Under the pieces are notes generated by a model. It made no database searches, was not told the DNA's origin, and saw only the letters and a list, made by a program, of their open reading frames with translations. A program made the translations under genes and the position numbers. Of a stretch of DNA of 64,000 bases, positions 24,401-36,400 are shown piece by piece. The stretch's first letter is position 1. The number at the start of each line of letters is the position of its first letter. The DNA lies in assembly GCF_040054535.1 (NCBI RefSeq), contig NC_090781.1, positions 15,304,982-15,368,981 on the forward strand. The letters are read 5' to 3'. The DNA comes from Antennarius striatus. Taxonomy: Eukaryota > Chordata > Actinopteri > Lophiiformes > Antennariidae.

Positions 24401-27400
24401 GCTCAACTAAAGATCGCTACAACCAACCAAAGTGTCATTACCAACAATTTTATTTGTGTTGCCTAGGATGGATTGACCTGAGCTTGGCTGAGGCCATGAA
24501 TGATTGATAAACATAGCCTATTAAAACTGTGACAACTGGAGTAAAGAGTGTGACAGAAGATGTGTCTGCAACATTGTACAGTACTTTGAAAATATCAAAT
24601 CATTAGAGATCATGCGCTAAAGAGTAATAGATAGATACTTTATTAATCCCGGAGGAAATTGCAACTCCATACAATTTGCATCTCTGTCTTAAAGAGACAA
24701 AGAAGGCAAAAACTTGATTTTTACTCTGAGATCATGCTTCTTTCAGACTATTACAATGAAAATGTCCACATATCACATTTAGATGTTTATATTGTTTCCA
24801 CTGCAACAATATTTACATATTACATATTTACATGACTGTAATATTTACCACAATCCCGATATTTCTCATTTTAACATAGCATCACCTCCATCTACATGAC
24901 AACCTTACCCACAGAACATCTAATAAACTAGCTGTGTATAATAAGCTAGTGACTCTGCTAATATAAAAACAAATGAGGCACAAAGAAAGTACTTAAATTG
25001 TCCTGCTACTGACTGGGATGGGGAAAAAAAACATGTCTTCATCTAGAACCAGAAGACGGGAAATGGAAAAAATCTTTCTCATCAAGGAGCAACGTGAAGC
25101 AGGACTCCCTTCATTTGAATTTCCTATTTTAAATTACAATTTCATAGCTTTTGTTTTAGTTTTTGTATGTTATGTACATTAGCATTAGCATGGATTACCA
25201 CCACCCCCCATAAACACACGCACGCATGCACACACACACACACACACACACACACGTAAGAATGCAGTTTGTATAGATTTGCTTTGGTACAGTTACAAAT
25301 GTGTACAGCACTATTTTTGCAGTGCTAAGATTTGCCGTCAGTGTATCTTTGAGATTACTGTGGATCATGAAATCTAAATGTTTTAGATCAAGCAATGATA
25401 AATGCCTCACAGCAGGTGTCAACCACAACTTGTGGAAAATGTCATGTTATATAGCATTTGCACAGTCCGTCTCCTTTCCTGCACTGCAGATTCTTCATGG
25501 CATTAAACCCTCTGATCAAATTCTACTCACAGACGAGGAAATCCAGACAAAGAAACCAGTTTAGCTATGCCCACTGCAAAGACATATAGATACAGATCAC
25601 AAAGCAGTCCATGTAAGACACAAACACAGAGAGATGCAGATCAGGTGAAATATAAATGAGATGTTATACAGTCTGTCTCTACAGCAGTGATGTCATCCTC
25701 TTAGAGGGTTTCCTTCTTTGTCATCAGAGAGAAAGGCTTGTGGCCTCATTAGGGATGAAGGATTGTGTCAGATGTTTCTTTCTAATTTCCTTCTTCACCC
25801 CTGCTCTTATTAATCAATTCACCCATTCCTCCTTTCCATCACACTACTAGGGTCTCCAAGGAATCATGTGACATACATTCAAAAATTTTTTATCTGATGT
25901 AACCATCACAAAGCACCTTCTCCATTTCATCAGTTATGCTGTTGATTATTCATGAATATTTGATCAACTGATAAGAAAACGTAGATCACAAATACATTTA
26001 CAGTTTTTTTGACTGACATTCTACAGCAAAGCATATCCATATTACAATCATATAGGAATCAGACAGGAATCACTAACTGACTGTTTCCTGACAACGGATA
26101 TGTTACGAATGATTCGTATATTATCAAGACCCTGTATATCTGTATATCTCTCTTTCAATCTATAATTCATTTACTACTGGAAAAATATGGCTTTTAAATG
26201 GACGGGTAGTCAATCTCAATGAGACTATATGATGAGTTACTTAGGGACCAAAGTATGCATCCATGTTATCAGACCTGTTTTAATGAGACCATAAAAACTT
26301 TCCAATGAGGAACCTTTTGTCCTGAAGAGATCCATTCCACAAAAATCATACAAGAAGCTGCAATGACTCTATCAGGAAAAGTGAAGACATGATTTCTGGA
26401 TGATAAGACGTTCAGGAGCACCAGGTAAACATGTGAATAAAGCATCAATAATTCATCCTATACTGTCAATGGTGTGTCAACATCCAGAACTATTAAGCAT
26501 ACATAAAATAAGGGCAAAGGGTACATGAGGAAAAAGAAGACGCATCAGAGCAGTGCTAACATGTTATGTAATGTCCCTACAAACTCTCAGAGAGAAGAAA
26601 GATGTACAGTGCGACAAACGAGCCTTCTTTGACTCAGCACAATCATGCACAGCTTTACACATTCTCCACTAGCTCTGTTGTGTGGAAACAAATTAATATA
26701 ATGCTCACATACACAGACACTCTCAGAACCCCTCCAACCCACAGAACACACACATGCGCACAACCAGACAAACGCAAAGGAAACATCCGTGCTGATAAAG
26801 ACCGCTGCCTGCAGAAGATACTGCCTTTACCGTGATGTCCAGACAGTGCAGAGGGAGGAAATGGAGCCTACAGCAGCAATGGCCCATACTAGGCTAGCGG
26901 ACAGCCGCATCCCTGAGCTGACTGAGGAGGCAGCAGTGAAAGATGCAAGCATGAGAAAGATGTAGGAAAACCAAATGAGGGGGAGGTAACCAGGCAAAGA
27001 GAGGAGAGGGGAGGAGAGACTGGAAGACCAAAACCTCACCTCGTTTCCTGGTTTGCGACCGGTGTTTATCAATGTTGGAACAAAGACTGCCGGCGAGCTC
27101 TGCCTGCCCTCCCTTTAAACCCCCACCCACACGCCCTGTATCACATTAACACACATGGTGGGAGTAACACACACGCACGCACGCACGCACGCACGCACGC
27201 ACACACACACAAACACACACACACACACACCCACACACACGTGGGCTTTTACATCCTCATGGAAAAAAAAAAGGGAGTGTAGCAGGAGAGGATGCTGTGT
27301 TTGTCAGTCCAGAGGAAAATACCAACATGCAGGCAAATCATACAGGAGGGGCAACAATATTCATAACGGAGCTTCAACTGTATCGATGCAGTTGATGGCA

Positions 27401-30400
27401 ACACTTTGGACATTGTGTTTTGCAAAAACTAAAAATACATAATATAGCTCAATTAGCATGAAGTATAGCTCTTATTTCAGTGTGGTCCTGGACTTACTTA
27501 TGTTCAGTTAGTTTCATACATAGATTTTCCCTCCAAAACTAATAACATATGTTGTCCTTGCTTCTACACATTCTAAACTAAAAGAACACTAAAAGAGTAG
27601 TTATCAGTGGAGCAGTGATGCTGCACTGCAAAGAAGGAGGAGGATTATAGCTGCAGCTAACACAGCATGTTAGTTTAGAAAAACACCTCTCCGAAAATAT
27701 ATTACTCAAACATATGTACTACATTGCCACCTGTGTCTCACAGCCAGTATCAGTAAAAGTACATCCAGCTCCAGACAGGCAGCGCTAGTCTCACTGATCA
27801 TCTCCCACTCTAGAGCAAAACCCATGGGTGGGGTTGGGCCATGGATGAAATTCAAGCAGAGGACGAAGGGGCAGGAGACAAAGTCGATATTCAGAATCAG
27901 AAAACAGTTTGCATACACACTGCCTGCACCACTATAGGCTGATAATGGTTATTGTGACATCACTGGTGATTGATTACCTCAAATGGAAGGAAAACACCCA
28001 TGGGAGGTATCAACTGAAATAAATATTTACTGGGTGTAGAATACCAGCAGCAACCAAGCCAGAATCTCCATGAAATGCAAGAGTTAGTGGGTTTAGACAC
28101 CTTTTTCTTCTGCTAAAACAATCTCTGGAAATCCCGAGTGTTTCCCCACAAACGGTTTTACTATCCTGCCGCTTCAGATCGAGCTTTCAGTAACATAAAA
28201 AAACAAAAAACACCACAGTCTGGCTTGAAATCAAGAGAATGGTTTTGTGAACAAAGTAATGCTGACAACAAAAGCTGCCTGATGCATCTGTCAGACGAGA
28301 CAGTGAACGCATCACACTGTAGTTGCATTCTGAAGCCTGCACCAAGATCACCTTTATCGTTTTTCAAATTGTTTTTATCAGTCTTGAAGTCAGCTACAAA
28401 ATGAACGATTGGCGGTGATGTTTTCATTTCAGCATGATATGAATATGAACTGACAGAGACCCGAAACTGTCTAGAAATGGGCAAATCATCACAGTAACTA
28501 TTAAATTCACTTTTTCATCCTAACTGAGGAAAATCTAAGAATAATGTAAGAAAGCACTAATTCCCCAGCATATTCTTTACAAATGAGGGAAATCCTTTTT
28601 TAATTAATGTTTGATAAATTGTCATAAGGTGTCAGCTCTTCCTCTCCACTACATCTTACAGAGAAGAGGATGTGACACTCGTCATCAGGCAAACTGTCTA
28701 AATTGCTGAAGCATACCTTGTGGCAGAAGTGCTGGGTGGTGATGCTAAAAACATCCAGACACAAAGAGGCCTTCTTGAGCTGGGCCTGAAGGCTCTGCAG
28801 CTGCAGGGTCTGCTGCTCACAGCGCTCCCGAAGCTGCTGAATCAGAGCCCGGTCCAGTTCCTGGGCCCTCTCAGTCTGAACAGCGTTATGAACAGCAGAT
28901 GACTGGCCAAAAACTGCAGAAAAATAGAGCACAACATAATGTGGACAGGGCTATTCATAGATAGATCACACGTTTGAAACAGCAGTTAAGCCTCTGTAAT
29001 CACATGTGCACCAGCAAAAACTACTAACTGTACAGATTTGATGATTTTACAATTAAGTAGAATTGGGAGACAAACCACCAAAATTAACAACAGGGAGGCT
29101 TTGATGCTAAGGTAAATAGCATCACTCAAATAACTAAATAACCAATAATCATTTTAATTAAACAGAATTCTGTCTGTCTGCGTATTCTGTCTTCCTGAGG
29201 TAATCTGACCCAGCAGAATTACTACCAAAGGAGCCATCCTAGCATTACAGTCCCAGTAGCCTGTTGCTATGGCAACAGTAGGCCATCACAGGTCTTGTAA
29301 TGAAATGTGATGGAGAGAGCAAGAAAGAAAAAGAGCGACAGCGACACAGAGAGAGAGAAAGAGAAAGAAAGAGAGGGGGTGCGCATATTTAAAGAGACAG
29401 TCTAGGTTGAAGGAACATGCTGCTCTTTTCCACAATGAAGTATTCCACATTAGATTTTTACAGATGCCGTTGCATATGCACATACATATAAGATATGTTT
29501 GAGACTCACCAGGGGATTGTGGCTTGGGCGATACCACTGCAAATCTTTTAGGAGAGGACTTTGGCATCACAGTTTCCATGCCTTTTTGCATGTCCTTCCT
29601 GGAGGCTAAAGAACATACAATGTCAATAGGGTTTATAATATGATACAAAGTCTTCCAAGCATTTTTTTTCTAAATACAATATATGAAAGTAGAGGTGGAA
29701 AGTAACATTTGATGTTCTTGTACAAATAAATCGGACACAGATCACTATTTAATGGTATTCCCTTACCGTGGACTCTGGAGGGTTTCTCTCTGTAAAATTT
29801 CTTTGAAATGTCTGTTAATATGATTAAGCAATTCACAAATAAAAATTGATTGATTGATTTCACTTTTTTTTTTGTTGGACCGTGGCACCATGAAAAAAAA
29901 AAATTTTGCATAATAAAAGATGTTTAGAATCAACCTGCAGTCCAAAAACATACAGCAATAGAAATACTGTTATGTCATTAATTGATGTAGGTGTGAGTGA
30001 GCATAAGGATTTATACTGTAGGTCTCTAAGAGTTATTACTGTGAAATGTTCACCTATTTGGATATTGTAAAATACCCCCTGTACAGACCCCCACCATTTT
30101 TTATTGTACCCTTGTAAAGAGCATTTTATTGAAGGGGATGGATAGATTGAATACTTCCACCACTGCCAATAATTCAGAGCACCGAAAGATCACTGATGCA
30201 GTGCTGTTAACTGAAGATATTTAAATCTGTAACTCCAAAAAGGAATTGGACTTTAAGGAGTGCAATTATTTACCTTTAAATATATTTTATTTTTGTTCAT
30301 TGAAGCTACAATACTCAAAATATTCAGAAATTCTTCACTACGTTTACAATCCAGGTAGAAAACACGGGTGTAAGGAACAATGTGGAACAATGACCAGCAG

Positions 30401-33400
30401 CTGGAGCTGCAGCTCCACTTCAACTCACAGGCTTTGCTGCAGTGCTGAGACTCTTCCTGACTTGTCTCTGAGTGGTCACTGGGTGATGTCGATTTGCCTG
30501 ACAAGTTAAGTATTGATGCTTTACCTCACACTTTAAACCAGTATATTGTTTTGCTTTTCCTAAGATCTAAGACAATATATTAAAGTAATAATTTATGATG
30601 CTACTACTGCTTTTGAACAAGCAACGGCTGAGGCAGAATATCAACTATCTAAATCACTGCTAAAACATGTTGAAGCAGGAAGCCTTGTTGGATTTATAAT
30701 TTTCATTTAGCATTTCCATTTCTTGAATTCTCCACCGAAACAGCGATGACCACTAACTAACAAGGCAGTGAAGGGGCAAGTCGCTTTTACCTAAAATACA
30801 CTTTCCAATACCTTTTTGCTAAGATAAACTCTAATAATAAGTCTAACCCTAACCCTAACTGTAACCCTATAAATACTGACTAGCTAGAAGCTTTTAACCT
30901 GAAAGAGGTAACTACATGTGAAATTAATGGTCATGTACAATGTATTTACAATTCTCAAAGTAGTTTTCCCATCAATATTTTTGCATTTCATACAAAAGCA
31001 TTAAAAAAAATGTAAAGAACATGTGTCATGGTTAAAATGTATTAATCAAAGAGTTTATTCTCCTACAGGGACTAAAAGTCAATATTAAAAGTCAAGAAAG
31101 CCAATATTTGACTTATATTTAGATTGGAAGTCAAGCTGATAAACCTCAAATTGTTTTTCTTCTGCAATTACTTTCATTTACAACCACAATCTCTTCAACT
31201 CAGCCGACCCAAAAGTGTTATGTTCAATGTATTTTTCTACTAAGTAGGAACTTGAAATGAACCCTTTTTACATATGACTCAGAAGCATTTGTGAACTATC
31301 CCGCTACATTACTGGGTTTGATGACAACTACAGTAACACAAAAAAATAAAAAAGTCTGAATTAGATTGTGAAGGTGAGAGAGTGCAGTCATTATAGGCTT
31401 GTAAGTTTACACTGACTCTTATCAGCTGTCACGAGGTGAGTGCCGACAGAAATGTCGGCGTATTTTCCAAAGCTGTGCTTCCACCTCCCTTCACACCCGT
31501 GCTAAAACATATGCCACAGCCAAGAGTCCCACCGGTGACCTTGAAGTGGGTGCTCTCTCAGGGGTAAATTAAGGCCACACACACATGCACTGAACAAACT
31601 TACCACGAGGAGAGCTGCGCTGCGGTGGCAGACTGCGGCGATGGAGGCTGGGGGCGTTGGGTGGCTGAGACCAGCTCTGGGCATGGGAGGCTTCACTGGG
31701 GGGCCCCGGGGCTTTGTGGAATGTCTTATCGCTGCCACTACCAGCATCTGCAAAGCAAGACAGATGTTACACAGCAGAACACAGTCAGTGTCAAGACTTC
31801 GAATGATTACATCTGCAGGACGGACAAGGGTGTGAATGCGTTGGGTTTTTTTTCAAGTAAATCCATGTTTATTTTCTCACCACGTCCCTCTGACAGTGTT
31901 ATTCTACCCAGTCATGGCCAGTTATACTGTATGTTTATGACACCCAGCGGTGAAGGACAACTTGACTTTCTTGGTCCCTATCATGCTTTGGATGCATGGC
32001 TTCTCTTGCGATAGAGCAAAGCTCAATTTGAGCATCTGTCAGTTCAGTATTATCTTTTAGCCTGACCGCTACACAGACTTTAAGCCTTACACAACATGCT
32101 GCAGGAAAAGACTTTATATGCACTGTGGTTCAATGGTTAATGATGTGCCCAGTTTGAAACTTACTGACAAGATTGTCTGCATAAATAACTTAAAGACATC
32201 CAGTACAGTTCTGTAAATGACAAGCCAATGACTGAGTTTTAGCAATATCTGTCTTTTAAATTGTATGTGACATGTCTTTGACTAACTGGTGACCTGTCCA
32301 GATCATCTCCACTTTTTGGATACTGGCGCTCTCTCCATGGTGAACAGGAGTATGTAAGGACAAGAGCGTTAATACGACCCTAGCATCTGCTTCCAGTGAC
32401 GCCACATTTTCATGTTTTCCCTTGTTTGCTGTTTGTTGTTTCAGGTCAACAAGTTGATCAGTAACCTGAATCTCATGAATTGCTGTGCAATGAAACATAA
32501 TGTAATGCATGAACACCAAAGGCATTTGGTCCAGCATAATAAATATTAAACTTGGTGTACTGACCTCTTGGTATTGAATTTTCACACAGACCCTTGTTTG
32601 TGGTGATCAAAGCTTTAATTGGATTTGAAGGGGGAAAATAAACCCTACAGGGTATTTTGTAATTACATCCCGCTTCAAAGCGGTGATGTATTGTAACTGT
32701 CAGTGTTCGTGTGTTCGCCCGTATGTCCACCAAATATCTTCGCAACCGTTGCAGATAGAAAGATGAAACAGACAGCTCATTATTCAGGGCGGCACGGGGG
32801 ATGAAAACGAGCTGATGACCTTGACCTTGAGAAAATTAGGTCAAGGTCAAATTTAAACTTTTCTACACTCAGGAACTAGATAAGATAGAAAGACGAGGGA
32901 GTAGGCCAGTGTGAGTAAGACCATAGATCAAAGCTAGTGCTTTGATTTACCTATGCACTAGATTTGATCTATGGTCTTACTCACACTGGCCTTCTCCATA
33001 TGCCCTAGTCTATGCACTAGTCAGGTACTACTTTCAGGGTACACTAACTTACCTTGAAAGTAGGTCAGGGTAAGTCGCGGGATGTTGTAGGTTCTGACTG
33101 CCTTATTAGTCTTTGTATTCCCACTTTCCATAACCGCAGACATTTTTAGTTTCCACACAGCATAAATACATACCATGCAGTTCAAATTCATTTCCCCACT
33201 TAGTTTCAAATTAAAAAGGGATCAAGACCTCTTTCATTGGTCTGTCTGCGTCCTCTAGTGCTAAAAGGATCCAGTATCAGCAGATAAGTATCTTAGAGGG
33301 AATGTTTTTCTGAAGAAATGCACTAATAGTGGCAGAATTCTGCAACCAACTTAATTATTTATGAAAGAATTCATGGTGCCCAAGGTGTCTATGTGATTCA

Positions 33401-36400
33401 CAGACAAACTGCAGCCGCAGCAATGAGCCATCCAGTAGAGAAAGATAATAAAGACGAAATATTCCCTCTAAATGAAAGTATAACCTGGAGGTGCTATCTA
33501 TTTTTATTAATGCTTTGTTTCACAAATGCCGTCAGGATAATCTCGATGGATTCCAGCACTAGTTAGACAATCCAAAAAAAAAAAAAAGTTTCCAATTACT
33601 CTCATGAAATATTCAGCTCCTGAAATAATAACAGGGATGAAACATACTTTATCTATACACTCCTACATTACAAGAAAATTCAAAATTCAGGAATTTGAAT
33701 TAAATTATGACTATTACATCCCGCTTCAAAGCGGTGATGTATTGTGATTGTTGCTGTTTGTGTAGTCATTCGTTCGTCCGTCCATTAGTATATCCGCAAA
33801 ATATCTTCGCAACCACTGCCGATAGAGAGATGAAACAAAAACACATTACTCGGGCGGCAAAGGGGCTGAAAATGAGATCATGACCTTGACCTTGAGACAA
33901 CTAGGTCAAGGTCAAAGTTCAACTTTTGTACACTCAGGAACCGGGTAAGATTTAAAGACGAGGAAGAAGGCCAATGTGAGTAAGACCATAGATTAAAGCT
34001 AGTGCTTTGATCAACGACAGTAGGTCAGAGCACTAGCTTTGATCTTTGACCTACGCAAGTAGGTCAGGGTAAAATTTTGAATTCATGGGTGTTGCAGGAT
34101 GTTGTAGTCTGTGACTGTATTGATTCTAGTTCTGCTCTGAAATTGAATAAAGGATGGATAAAGGAGTTAGTAATCACACCTGAAACAAAAAACTTTGATG
34201 GTAACAGTAGCCAGCATAATATATTCAGTTTAAAACGAATCTTAAGTAGAACTACGTCTGAAAAATATTAGAAAATATGGATTGACGAGAGATGAAAATA
34301 CTTTTTTGGTCAGATAAAAACTAAAAGAAATTGAGAATCATAAACAGCAAGCATGCTATTAAAAAAAATTCAGTAGCTAAAACAGCTCCACATTAGCAAT
34401 AAATAACACCTGAATGTAGGTTATCAACTTGCGCTGTGCTTGTAATATGAAGCATCAGTGTGACACATGGTGCAAACTAACGTTTTTGGTTCAGATCCAG
34501 GCAGAAAGGAATTCTAGATGTGTTTTTCATTTCATAGGTGATGGCCAAAGAGGGAGAGACTGCGGCAGACTCTTGAAAAAGCTATTACAGTATACAGGGT
34601 GATCAGGGATGACAACCTGTTAGACTACAGGTGTCTTTGAGGTGCTTTGAGGCAATTTTAAGTAACTGGTCTGTAATCATGTCGGAAAAAATGGGGTGAA
34701 TTGATTTCTTTCTAGAATAAAATTGTAAGAGCCTTTACCATCATCATTTTAGCTACAGTGGCGTTACATGAAAATGAATGAATGAATGAATGAATTTCAG
34801 CTTGTTTGGATAACCTTCATGTCTGTTCTGTTCAAAGATAATCATCTTGAATTTTATTGATTTTTCTGAATGAATGATGCTTTCTGAAATTGATCAGAAG
34901 ATGTAATGAAGGTAGAAGGAGGACAGTGACATAAATGCTGCAGAGGTGCATCAGCTTTTATTGCCTATTTGTGATTGATGAGTGAAAAATAGTGGAGGTT
35001 ACTGTAGTAACAATGGAGGAGCAACCACATCTACTGACAAGGCAGTCAGAGACTGCAACATCCCTTGAAGGGTAGGTCAGGGTACCCTGAAAGTAGTACC
35101 TGACGAGTAAGTGCATAGCTTTGACCTTTCAGGGTAGGTCTCTTATCTCTTTTGTTAGATGGTTTTCTTTTTGGGAAAATTAAAAGAAAAAGCCCATTTT
35201 GGGACGAAAAATCTCCTGTGTCCTGTTGCCTTACTGCTTGGTCCCTGACAGTCTTACTTATACTGGCCTCCCTCGTCTTTCTATCTTGTCCGGTTCCTGT
35301 GTGTACAAAAGTTGAAATTTGACCTTGACCTAGTTTTCTCAAGGTCAAGGTCATCATCTCATTCTCATCCCCTTTGCCGTCCGAGTAATCTGCTTTTTGT
35401 TTCATCTTTCTATCTGCAACGTTTGCGAAGATATTTGGTGGACACACGAATGGACGAACGAACAAACACTGACAATAACAGTACATCACTGCTTTGAAGC
35501 GGTACGTAATAATACCTGCATGGGGAACATTAATGAATCAGACAGACTAGTTTCTGTCTCAGTTCAACATGTTAAGTTTAAGCAGTAAAAACCCTATTAT
35601 TTTAACTCATGTGAAACGTATGGTGAGAGACTGACTCACGCTGAGAAAGGCAGCGAGGATCTTCATGACTGCTGGTATTAGACTGGTTGCTGAACGCAGA
35701 CGAGACACTGGAGCTCCGGACGTAACCATAAGCAGCGACACGAGCAGCTGGCAGGGTGGAGAAGCCTGGAGGACGGAGGCCAGACTGACCTGGTTTGAGA
35801 TGGAGACTCTTGTTGGTGCTCTCTGGGTCTTGGTCTCCTAAATGGGAAAATAAAACAAATGTAATACAGAAAGTGATTATTTTCTACTCTTCATTAGATT
35901 TATTTTTTATGAAAACTTTACAAAGACAGTTTATTAAAAACTGATAAGTTTCGTGTACTATAAGTTCATGGTTATTCTAAAGGATAGTGACAAAAGTGAA
36001 AAGGAAAATTACACTTGTTAAAGCCAATAACTTAATAACAACCTATGTATAATGTAATAAATATGCCTTTTTTTACCATGTAATAGGCCAGTAAGGTAGT
36101 AACTGGCAAATAACATTATTAAAGTCCTGAACCGATAAAGTAATAACTTTTGGCCAATGGTGTAATAACTTATCACTACCCCTAACCCTAACCCCCAATC
36201 CTAACCCCTTATTATTACATTAGCCAAAGTTATTACGTCATCGGTTCAGGCTACGTAATATGTTATTGGCCAGGTATTAAATTATTAGCCGATCACATTT
36301 CAAAAACGGGCAAATTTATTACATTATCAGCTGATGTCACATGTTATACACAGTATATATTACAGGCTTCTTCAGCACCCGTAAACAGGTTAATTGGTTG

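Noticed and set aside
32661..32700. Helitron 3' hairpin in the CCGCTTCAAAGCGG head
   Set aside because: There is no CTRR terminus next to the hairpin, and the inverted copy puts the palindrome at the other end, so the family is left unclassified.
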